DNA of 8,128 nt from Actinomycetota bacterium (GTDB lineage: Bacteria; Actinomycetota; Thermoleophilia; Gaiellales; Gaiellaceae). The number at the start of each line of letters is the position of its first letter. Position 1 is the stretch's first letter. A model generated the notes under the pieces. That model had not been told where the DNA came from. It searched no databases and was given only the letters and a program-made list of their open reading frames with translations. Below are positions 1-5,483 of this stretch, piece by piece. Location of the stretch: positions 1 to 8,128 of the forward strand of contig PLDP01000100.1 of assembly GCA_003136795.1 (NCBI GenBank). The letters run 5' to 3'. The position numbers and the translations under genes were made by a program.

Positions 1-476
1 GCGCCGCCGAACAGGCCGATCTTGCCGCCGCGCACGTACGGGGCGATCAGGTCGATCACCTTGATGCCGGTCTCGAAGATCTCGACCTTCGGCGTCAGGT
101 CTGCGAACGCGGGCGGGTCGCGGTGGATCGACCAGCGCTCGGCGTCCTTCGGCGGCGCCTCCTTGTCGTCCACGGGCTCACCGAGCACGTTCCAGACGCG
201 GCCGAGCGTGATGTCGCCCACCGGCACCGTGATCGGCCCGCCCGTGTCGAAGACGTCCGTGCCGCGGGCAATGCCGTCGGTCGCGTCCATGGCGACCGCG
301 CGCACGCGATCGTCGCCCAGATGCTGCTGCACCTCCGCGATCAGGTCGGTGCCGTCGGGCCGCGGAATGCGCACCGCCGAATAGATCTTGGGCAGCTTGC
401 CCGGGAAGACGGCGTCGACGACGACGCCCTTGATCTCGAGCAGCTTGCCGGTATTCGAGTTGCCGTTCGTCGACAC
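1..476 (-). CDS. atpD: F1F0 ATP synthase subunit beta, N-terminal part (cut by window edge)
   Basis: This is the catalytic beta subunit of the F1 sector, which makes ATP from ADP and phosphate at the cytoplasmic face of the membrane. Visible are 158 codons. Residues about 12-85 are the beta-barrel domain. The block LGRVWNVLGEPVD (91-103) and the run ETGIKVIDLIAPY (135-147) follow, and the visible part ends with GKIGLFGG (151-158), where the Walker A loop GGAGVGKT begins. These blocks are diagnostic of F-type beta rather than alpha or V-type subunits. The start is GTG at 476..474, chosen because an AGGAG lies 8 bases upstream and the protein then opens with a normal short hydrophilic tail. About two thirds of the gene lies beyond position 1. 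The usual upstream neighbour atpG is absent: the next gene is divergent and 343 bases away. Identity is nearly certain. Confidence 0.97.
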   Translation of the reverse strand, partial: MSTNGNSNTGKLLEIKGVVVDAVFPGKLPKIYSAVRIPRPDGTDLIAEVQQHLGDDRVRAVAMDATDGIARGTDVFDTGGPITVPVGDITLGRVWNVLGEPVDDKEAPPKDAERWSIHRDPPAFADLTPKVEIFETGIKVIDLIAPYVRGGKIGLFGG

Positions 477-484
477 GTCTAGAG

Positions 485-489
485 CTCCT
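485..489 (-). promoter_or_regulatory. Ribosome binding site of atpD
   Basis: The minus strand reads AGGAG here, 8 bases before the GTG at 476. This decides the start codon of the ATP synthase beta gene, since no ATG lies nearby in frame. Confidence 0.7.
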
Positions 490-522
490 GGACGGGTGAA
501 GATGAGGGTTCCGGCCCGCGCT

Positions 523-541
523 GTGCGCGATCGACGCGCGC
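523..541. other. Small GC-rich inverted repeat upstream of atpD
   Basis: Bases 523-529 (GTGCGCG) pair with 535-541 (CGCGCGC) around a five-base loop, giving seven pairs including one T-G wobble. It lies about 47-65 bases before the atpD start, so it could form in the mRNA leader. Short GC-rich hairpins are common by chance in such DNA, so the functional meaning is weak. Confidence 0.25.
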
Positions 542-700
542 CAGCCACTTGGGCAGGCGCAGCCTAGCGGAACGCTCGCGTGGCGGGCAGCCCCAACGAA
601 GCTCTGCTCGCCTCAATGCTGCCGACACACGTTCGGCATGATCGAGGCTTCAGACGCGTGAGGTCACGGGGTTCGCAAGCACCAGCCCGCACGATACTCC

Positions 701-805
701 CGTTGCTACCGTCGGACCGCCAACGACGGGCTGCCGCCGCTTCCCTCCAACTACCTCCGAGCGGCTGGGAAAGAGCGCGGGCCCTAACTTCTTCGTTGCT
801 ACCGT
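701..805. repeat. Exact 12-base direct repeat, two copies
   Basis: The 12-mer CGTTGCTACCGT occurs at 701-712 and again at 794-805, 93 bases apart, in the non-coding DNA before the gene at 820. The second copy ends 14 bases before the ATG. The flanks of the two copies differ, so this is not a simple tandem duplication. It could be a paired regulator site or chance. Confidence 0.45.
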
Positions 806-819
806 AGTCTCAGAAATCG

Positions 820-1401
820 ATGGCGAACATGAGTGGCATCAGCGGCGCCCTCTGGGGCTCGCCGCGCCGACAGCGCAGGCTGCTCTGGGTGAGCGGCGCC
901 GTGCTGCTCGCCGGGCTCGCAGCGATCCTCGCCACCGTCGTCTTCAAGGGCACGGGCAACGCGTTCCCCGACAAGTTCTCGAACAAGCCTGCGCAGGTCA
1001 GCCCCCCCGAGAAGAGGACGCCGGTCTCGGCGGCAGAGATCGCACTTTCGCGCCGCTTCATCGAGACGGCCGTGGCCCGCAAGGATCTCGATACTGCCTA
1101 CTCCTTCGTCCACCCCGATCTGCGAGGCGGGTTGACCCGGGCGCAATGGGATCGAGGAAACATCCCCGTGCTCTACTACCAAGCGGACAACGCAAAGACC
1201 GTCGGCTTCAAGGTCGACTACTCGTACCAGTCCCAGGCGCTCTTCGAAGTGAACTTGCACGCGCGGCCGGGCACCGAGACGCGGCCGTCGCTGCTCTTCT
1301 TCGTCGGCCTCAAGCGGGAGGGCGGGAAGTCGACCGGCCGCTGGCTCGTGAACTACTTCGAGCCCAACTGGCGTCCGCCGATCCCGATGGCGCCCGGCTA
1401 A
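820..1401 (+). CDS. Uncharacterised single-pass membrane protein with exported C-terminal domain
   Basis: This is a 193-residue protein I cannot name. A basic stretch (RRQRR, residues 16-20) precedes one hydrophobic helix (about 21-42), so the N-terminus should stay inside. A proline-rich linker (50-68) and a soluble domain of about 115 residues (72-187) should then lie outside the membrane. The domain opens with an amphipathic helix containing FIETAVARKDLDTAYSFV and then reads as beta-rich, including KTVGFKVDYSYQ, LFEVNLHAR and SLLFFVGLKR. That layout resembles small NTF2-like folds, but this is inference from pattern only. The start at 820 (MANMSG) and the one at 829 (MSG) are both possible, and neither has a good ribosome binding site. 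It is first of three closely spaced genes on this strand. The reverse-strand frames across it are Arg-rich shadows. Confidence 0.75.
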   Translation: MANMSGISGALWGSPRRQRRLLWVSGAVLLAGLAAILATVVFKGTGNAFPDKFSNKPAQVSPPEKRTPVSAAEIALSRRFIETAVARKDLDTAYSFVHPDLRGGLTRAQWDRGNIPVLYYQADNAKTVGFKVDYSYQSQALFEVNLHARPGTETRPSLLFFVGLKREGGKSTGRWLVNYFEPNWRPPIPMAPG

Positions 1402-1421
1402 GCCGGCACCTGCGACCCAAC

Positions 1422-1784
1422 ATGCTGCTCGCCGGACTCCGCCGTATCGCGAGCATCTCACTGGCGCTCCTCGGCGCGACTGTTGCGGTCTCCGCGCTGC
1501 TCGGACTTGCAGCCGGTGCCGGGATCGAGTACGCAATCTCCGTCGGTCTCTACGTCCTGGGTGCTCTTCTACTCAGCGGCTGCTTCCTCTTCGGGGTCAG
1601 GGGGCCCATGCGCGGCGTCTCCAAGACAGGCGAGACGGCACCGCTCTTCGGCTCCAGCAGGATCCGGCGCGCGACGCTCGACGAGCGCTCCGAGGCGACG
1701 CAGACGGCAGTGCTGCTGTTCGTGGCCGGAATTCTCGCGATCGTGCTCGGCAGCCTGCTCGATCCGAGACATCGCACCTTCTAG
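1422..1784 (+). CDS. Uncharacterised three-helix membrane protein
   Basis: This 120-residue protein has no family I can name. Two adjacent hydrophobic helices cover about 8-30 and 35-55 (ISLALLGATVAVSALLGLA, then ISVGLYVLGALLLSGCFLF). A charged cytoplasmic-type loop follows (about 56-92), containing RGPMRG, TAPLFGSSRIRRAT and DERSEA, and then a third helix (94-112, AVLLFVAGILAIVLGSLLD). I chose ATG 1422 because the frame is open further upstream to 1146 but that extension overlaps the preceding gene and encodes Arg/Ala-rich shadow sequence. From 1422 the protein begins with a sensible short basic leader before helix one. The ribosome binding site is weak. It starts 20 bases after the preceding gene, so the two are probably co-transcribed. 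The loop with an LFG-x3-R-x2-A-pattern before the last helix should make homologues easy to recognise. Confidence 0.72.
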   Translation: MLLAGLRRIASISLALLGATVAVSALLGLAAGAGIEYAISVGLYVLGALLLSGCFLFGVRGPMRGVSKTGETAPLFGSSRIRRATLDERSEATQTAVLLFVAGILAIVLGSLLDPRHRTF

Positions 1785-1823
1785 GAGGTCTAACTTCAGG
1801 ACGCGCGTGGCGTCATAAAGGGC

Positions 1824-2297
1824 GTGGTGCCCAAACAGTGTGAACGCTCACGCGAGCTGGCCTCGCTCGAGCTCGACGGCTTGCTCTCGACCTTCGAGGC
1901 GGCGTTGCTCGACCGGCATCTGAGTCGATGTCCCTCCTGCCACGCCTTCGCGACGCAGGTGTCCGCCCAAACGCATCTCTTGCGCTCCACCGCGTTCGAG
2001 CGATTGCCGCAACCCATCCTTGTGGCTCAGGCAACCGGTCAGAACATCCGACGTCGCGCAACCGGGCTCGCTGCCGCAGTTGCCGTCGCGGCGCTCGCCG
2101 CACTGCTCATCCTGACACCGACCTCGCGCCAGCGCGACGGTGGCCGGGTAGCGAGCGCCCCCACGAGCCGGACGCTGCTCGCGGTTTTCCCGGCGGATCC
2201 CAGGGTGAACGCGACGTTCGACGTGCCGCGCTTGCGGGTCGTCTCGCCGGCGATCGCGGACGGCGCCGTCCGCGGTTACTACGGCGTGCCCGTCTAG
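1824..2297 (+). CDS. Putative zinc-finger anti-sigma factor-like membrane protein
   Basis: This 157-residue protein is laid out like a ZAS-domain anti-sigma factor. A cytoplasmic N-terminal domain carries Cys6, His32, Cys36 and Cys39 (the pattern C-x25-H-x3-C-x2-C, with RHLSRCPSC at 31-39). A linker leads to one hydrophobic helix at about 79-97 and a short outer tail of about 60 residues. Known members bind and silence an ECF sigma factor through the zinc-containing helical domain. The start is GTG 1824 or GTG 1827; the frame is open only back to a stop at 1791, with no ATG. The purine run AAAGGG at 1817-1822 suits 1827 slightly better, though the spacing is short. No sigma factor gene lies beside it, which is unusual because such pairs are normally adjacent. 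It follows the preceding gene by 39 bases. The family call is fairly confident; the partner is unknown. Confidence 0.75.
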   Translation: MVPKQCERSRELASLELDGLLSTFEAALLDRHLSRCPSCHAFATQVSAQTHLLRSTAFERLPQPILVAQATGQNIRRRATGLAAAVAVAALAALLILTPTSRQRDGGRVASAPTSRTLLAVFPADPRVNATFDVPRLRVVSPAIADGAVRGYYGVPV

Positions 2298-2330
2298 AAC
2301 GGCGAAGCCCTCCTAGTACGAAGGACGTTC
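2297..2330. terminator. Possible weak bidirectional terminator between convergent genes
   Basis: GAACG at 2297-2301 pairs with CGTTC at 2326-2330, and inside it TCCT (2311-2314) pairs with AGGA (2322-2325), leaving a nine-base bulge on one side. It sits in the 38-base gap between two convergent genes, where a terminator is expected. There is no T-tract on either side, so this is a weak candidate. Confidence 0.2.
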
Positions 2331-2335
2331 TCGCG

Positions 2336-3391
2336 CTAGTCGGGCGCGCCGACCATCGGGGCGTGCTGCCGGATCTCGTCATCCGACATCGGCCACCGCT
2401 CCAACGGAAAATGGCAGGAGGCCAGGTGGCCCTCGTTGCTCCCCATCTGCAAGAGCGCCGGCGAGTCGACGTCGCACTTGCCGGGGACGAACCGCGGACA
2501 GCGCGGGTGGAAGCGACAGGCTTCGGGCGGATTGAGCGGGCTGGGCACGTCGCCCTCGAGAACGATCTGCCGCCGCGAGCGTCCGAGGGCGGGCTCCGCG
2601 ATCGGCACCGCCGACAGAAGCGCGCCCGTGTACGGGTGCTTCGGCTCGCGGAAGAGGTCGTTGCGAGTCCCGACCTCGACCGCACGGCCGAGGTACATGA
2701 CCATCACGCGGTCCGAGATGTGGCGGACGACGTTCAGGTCGTGAGCGATGAAGACGTAGGTGAGGTTGAACTCCTCCTGCAGGTCTTTGAGCAGGTTCAG
2801 GATCTGGGCCTGCACCGACACATCAAGGGCCGAAACGGGCTCGTCGCAGATGATCAGCTTCGGGTTGATCGCAAGTGCTCGCGCGATGCCGATGCGCTGC
2901 CGCTGCCCGCCCGAGAACTCGTGCGGAAAGCGGTTGTAGTGCTCAGGGCTGAGCCCGACGATCTCGAGGAGCTCCTGGACGCGGCGCTTCCGCTCGGCAT
3001 TGGTGCCGATGCGGTGCACCTCGAGCGGCTCGCCGACGATGAAACCAACACGCTTGCGCGGGTTGAGAGACGCATACGGGTCCTGGAACACCATCATCAT
3101 CTCGCGGCGGATCGGGCGCATCGCCGTGCGGTCGAGGTGGGTGATGTCCCGCCCCTCGAAAAAGATCTTTCCCGCAGTCGGCTGGAGCAGCCGCGCGACG
3201 CAGCGGGCCATGGTCGACTTGCCGCAGCCGGATTCGCCAACGACGCCGAGCGTCTCCCCGGCGTTCAGGACGAAATCGACGCCGTCGACCGCCTTGACCG
3301 ACCCAACCTCCCGCTGGAAGATCAGTCCCCTCCTCACCGGGAAGTACTTCTCCAGACCCTCGACCCGGAGGAGCTCAGACGTGCTGCTCAC
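2336..3391 (-). CDS. Oligopeptide/dipeptide ABC transporter ATP-binding protein, OppF/DppF type
   Basis: This is one of the two ATPases that would power the peptide-type importer encoded upstream, working at the cytoplasmic side of the membrane. The 351-residue protein has Walker A GESGCGKS (52-59), Q-loop Gln103, signature FSGGQRQR (159-166), Walker B LIICDEP (179-185) and switch His217. After the ATPase core comes the Opp/Dpp C-terminal domain with Cys292, Cys298, Cys306 and Cys326 (C-x5-C-x7-C-x19-C), a pattern known in some DppD/DppF proteins to hold a 4Fe-4S cluster. The start is GTG 3391: its first three bases overlap the TGA of the preceding gene (GTGA), and an AAGGA lies 9 bases upstream. 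The frame stays open to 3550, but that extension is Arg-rich and lies inside the upstream gene. It is the last gene of the operon. Substrate cannot be read from the sequence. Confidence 0.95.
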   Translation of the reverse strand: MSSTSELLRVEGLEKYFPVRRGLIFQREVGSVKAVDGVDFVLNAGETLGVVGESGCGKSTMARCVARLLQPTAGKIFFEGRDITHLDRTAMRPIRREMMMVFQDPYASLNPRKRVGFIVGEPLEVHRIGTNAERKRRVQELLEIVGLSPEHYNRFPHEFSGGQRQRIGIARALAINPKLIICDEPVSALDVSVQAQILNLLKDLQEEFNLTYVFIAHDLNVVRHISDRVMVMYLGRAVEVGTRNDLFREPKHPYTGALLSAVPIAEPALGRSRRQIVLEGDVPSPLNPPEACRFHPRCPRFVPGKCDVDSPALLQMGSNEGHLASCHFPLERWPMSDDEIRQHAPMVGAPD

Positions 3392-4416
3392 GCCGCAGCA
3401 TCCTTGCTGACGAGCGCCGCATGCTTCGCTTCCCAGGTGCGGGTACGCGTCTCGTCGTCGAGATGACAGCGAAAGTAGTGCTCCTCGCCGTTGTCCGACC
3501 GCCGCAGCTCGGGCAGGTCGGTGCGGCACACGTCCATCACGAACGCGCAACGTGGGTTGAAGGGGCAGCCCCTCGGCGGGTTGAGCAACGATGGCGGCTG
3601 GCCCGGGATCTGCTCGAGACGTGAGCCCTCGGCGTTGAGACGCGGCAGCGAGCCGAGCAGGCCCCAGGTGTACGGCATCTCCGGTCGCGCGAACAGGTCG
3701 TCGACGTTCGCCTGCTCGACGACCTTCCCGCCGTACATGACGATCACATCGTTGGCGAGCTCGGCGACGACGCCCAGGTCGTGTGTGACCATCACGATCG
3801 CCATCTGATGCTCTTGCTGGAGGCGACCCATCAGGCGCAGGATCTGCGCCTGCGTGGTGACGTCGAGCGCGGTCGTCGGCTCGTCCGCGATCAAAACCTC
3901 GGGGTTGTTGATCAGCGCCATCGCAATCATCACGCGTTGTCGCATACCGCCCGAGAACTGGTGCGGATAGTCGTCAACGCGCTGGTCGGAGCGTGGGATC
4001 TCGACCTCCTTGAGGATCTCGATCGCCTGCCGCCGAGCCTCCTTGCGCGTGACGTCCTGGTGGATCAGAACCGCCTCCTCGAGCTGCCAGCCGATCGTCT
4101 TCACCGGGTTGAGCGAGGTCATCGGATCCTGGAAGATCATGCCGATCGTCGCTCCGCGGATCTGCCGGAGACGAGCCTGGCTCGCGCCGAGCATCTCTTC
4201 GCCGTTCAGGAGCACCGATCCGGACACCTGTGCATGGCGCGGGTCGACGAGGCCCATCACGGTCAGGAACGTGACGCTCTTGCCGGAGCCCGACTCGCCC
4301 ACGACACCGAGGGTTTTCCCCTGATCGAGGGAAAAACTGACGCCCGACACGGCCTTGACCAGACCGTCGTCGGTGTGAAACGTGGTGGCGAGATCCTTGA
4401 CCTCGAGCGCCGGCAT
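3388..4416 (-). CDS. Oligopeptide/dipeptide ABC transporter ATP-binding protein, OppD/DppD type
   Basis: This is the second ATPase of the importer and should pair with the OppF-type subunit. From ATG 4416 the protein has 342 residues: Walker A GESGSGKS (40-47), Q-loop Gln96, signature FSGGMRQR (154-161), Walker B VLIADEP (174-180), D-loop ALD (183-185) and switch His212. The C-terminal domain carries Cys284, Cys290, Cys297 and Cys317 (C-x5-C-x6-C-x19-C), again fitting the iron-sulphur pattern of this subfamily. The D-type assignment rests on the [10 protein letters not shown] and GGMRQR blocks and on position in the operon. ATG 4416 shares one base with the TGA of the permease gene (TGATG). 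A TTG three bases earlier would give a four-base overlap and cannot be excluded. Both overlaps point to translational coupling with the neighbours. Confidence 0.95.
   Translation of the reverse strand: MPALEVKDLATTFHTDDGLVKAVSGVSFSLDQGKTLGVVGESGSGKSVTFLTVMGLVDPRHAQVSGSVLLNGEEMLGASQARLRQIRGATIGMIFQDPMTSLNPVKTIGWQLEEAVLIHQDVTRKEARRQAIEILKEVEIPRSDQRVDDYPHQFSGGMRQRVMIAMALINNPEVLIADEPTTALDVTTQAQILRLMGRLQQEHQMAIVMVTHDLGVVAELANDVIVMYGGKVVEQANVDDLFARPEMPYTWGLLGSLPRLNAEGSRLEQIPGQPPSLLNPPRGCPFNPRCAFVMDVCRTDLPELRRSDNGEEHYFRCHLDDETRTRTWEAKHAALVSKDAAA
3401..3405 (-). promoter_or_regulatory. Ribosome binding site of the OppF-type gene, inside the upstream gene
   Basis: The minus strand reads AAGGA, 9 bases before GTG 3391. 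It lies within the last codons of the OppD-type gene and supports the GTG start and the four-base stop/start overlap at 3388-3391. Confidence 0.6.
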
Positions 4417-5387
4417 CAACTGGGTCTGATCCGGGGGTCGAGGAACCCGTACGTGACGTCGACGATGAGGTTGAAGATGATCACGCAGATGGTGGAGAAG
4501 ACGACGACGCCGGTGATTACGGGCAAATCGTCGGCATTGTAGGCCGAGATCACCTCACGGCCGAGGCCGGGCAGGTTGAAGATCGTCTCGGTGAAGATCG
4601 CGCCCCCGAGCGCGAGCCCGAGATCCATGCCGAGGATCGTCACGACCGGCAGCATGCTGTTCCGGAGCACGTGATGAACCATGACGCGACGCTCCGAGGC
4701 ACCCTTGGCCCGCGCGGTCCGCACGTAGTCCTCGGACATCGTCTCCATCACGTTCGCTCGGACGAGACGCACGTAGAGCGCCGCGAAGAGGATCATGAAC
4801 GTGATCCACGGCAAGATCATGTGGTAGGCCCATTGCACCGGGCCTTCGCATTGGGCGCCCGGAGATCCCGGGATGAAGTTGCAGTAGCCCGCGATCGGCG
4901 TCAGGTGAAGCTTGTAGCCGAACAGAAACGAGAGGATGAGGCCGATCCAGACCGGGTGCGCGGAGATCCCGATCAGGACGAAGGTCATCGTGATGCGGTC
5001 GAGGATCGAGCGCGGTCGAAGCGCCGACAGGATGCCGACCGGGATCGAAAGCGAGAGCCAGAACACGGCGCCGCCGAAGACGAGCGAGGCGGTCACCGGT
5101 GCGTCCTTGCCGATGATCGAGTCCACCGACTCGCGGTTCACGAAGGACATGCCGAGCGAGCGGTGGACGACCAGGTTCTGGACGAAGTAGTAGTACTGCT
5201 CCCAGATCGGCCGGTCGAGATGCAGGAAGTGACGCACCCGCAGGATGTCCGCCGGCGACGCCGCCTTGCCGGCCGCGAGCGCCGCCGGATCCGCCGGGAT
5301 CACCCAGAAGATCAGGTACGTGATGATCGTCGCGACAAAGAACAGGAATACGGCCCAGAAAAGCCGGCGTATGAGGAACTGGGTCAT
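4416..5387 (-). CDS. Peptide-type ABC transporter permease, OppB/DppB type
   Basis: This is one half of the transmembrane channel of the importer. It has 323 residues with six predicted helices (about 9-30, 97-121, 132-157, 186-208, 246-270 and 288-312) and the long outer loop between helices one and two that is typical of OppB. The cytoplasmic coupling loop that docks on the ATPase is clear: DYVRTARAKGAS (220-231) followed by LP at 246-247. The downstream block GGAIFTETIFNLPGLG and the C-terminal DPRIRPS are also family hallmarks. Cys169 and Cys180 sit in the outer loop before helix four and could form a disulphide. The start is ATG 5387, giving a normal N-terminal MTQFLIRRLFW; the ribosome site is weak (GAGACG). 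A stem-loop lies 33 bases upstream of the start. The stop overlaps the start of the OppD-type gene. Confidence 0.95.
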   Translation of the reverse strand: MTQFLIRRLFWAVFLFFVATIITYLIFWVIPADPAALAAGKAASPADILRVRHFLHLDRPIWEQYYYFVQNLVVHRSLGMSFVNRESVDSIIGKDAPVTASLVFGGAVFWLSLSIPVGILSALRPRSILDRITMTFVLIGISAHPVWIGLILSFLFGYKLHLTPIAGYCNFIPGSPGAQCEGPVQWAYHMILPWITFMILFAALYVRLVRANVMETMSEDYVRTARAKGASERRVMVHHVLRNSMLPVVTILGMDLGLALGGAIFTETIFNLPGLGREVISAYNADDLPVITGVVVFSTICVIIFNLIVDVTYGFLDPRIRPS

Positions 5388-5419
5388 CTACGTCTCGTCT
5401 CGAAATCGAGGGCCGGCGG

Positions 5420-5455
5420 TGGTCGGAGAGGCGCCCAGCGGCGCCTCTCCGACCA
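5420..5455 (-). terminator. Perfect 16-bp stem-loop between binding-protein and OppB-type genes
   Basis: Bases 5420-5435 pair perfectly with 5440-5455 around a four-base CAGC loop. The stem is very GC-rich. It lies 29 bases past the stop of the binding-protein gene and 33 bases before the OppB-type start. There is no T-tract on the minus-strand side, so full intrinsic termination is doubtful. A partial terminator or a 3'-end mRNA stabiliser is likelier, as known between the binding-protein and permease genes of other importers (for example malE-malF). The structure is certain; the role is inferred. Confidence 0.8.
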
Positions 5456-5483
5456 ACCCTACCGGGTAGTCATGTTCGTTTGG

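Larger units (their letters stand above)
477..819. other. Divergent intergenic region, no credible gene
   Basis: This stretch separates atpD (minus) from the plus-strand membrane-protein genes and must hold promoters for both directions. I see no clear -35/-10 pair in either direction. The open frame at 580-807 on the plus strand encodes a low-complexity Arg/Pro/Ala/Ser peptide with no domain, signal or membrane segment, and I do not regard it as a gene. No atpG-like C-terminus is readable on the minus strand just upstream of atpD. Contents that stand out are a GC-rich hairpin at 523-541 and an exact 12-base repeat at 701-712 and 794-805. Confidence 0.7.

Noticed and set aside
768..798. A SigR-like promoter (GGAAA then GTTG) before the gene at 820, which would fit the RsrA-like protein
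   Set aside because: The spacer is 22 bases instead of the roughly 18 expected as I remember it, and the first element ends in A rather than T.
580..807. Possible 75-residue small protein before the gene at 820
   Set aside because: Low-complexity composition, no good ribosome site, no membrane or domain signal.
1146..1421. N-terminal extension of the three-helix membrane protein
   Set aside because: It overlaps the preceding gene out of frame and reads as Arg/Ala-rich shadow; the protein makes sense from ATG 1422.
799..1536. A 245-codon minus-strand open frame opposite the first two membrane-protein genes
   Set aside because: Arg-rich and without a domain, whereas the plus strand has plausible membrane helices and a stop/start layout.
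1928..3466. A 512-codon open frame on the plus strand, antisense to the F-type ATPase gene
   Set aside because: It is rich in Arg, Asp, Leu and Ala with no domain, runs across a convergent gene boundary, and mirrors a strongly conserved ATPase. It is a typical GC-rich antisense shadow.
3392..3550. N-terminal extension of the F-type ATPase
   Set aside because: The extra 53 residues are Arg-rich shadow of the D-type gene; GTG 3391 has a ribosome site and a GTGA overlap.
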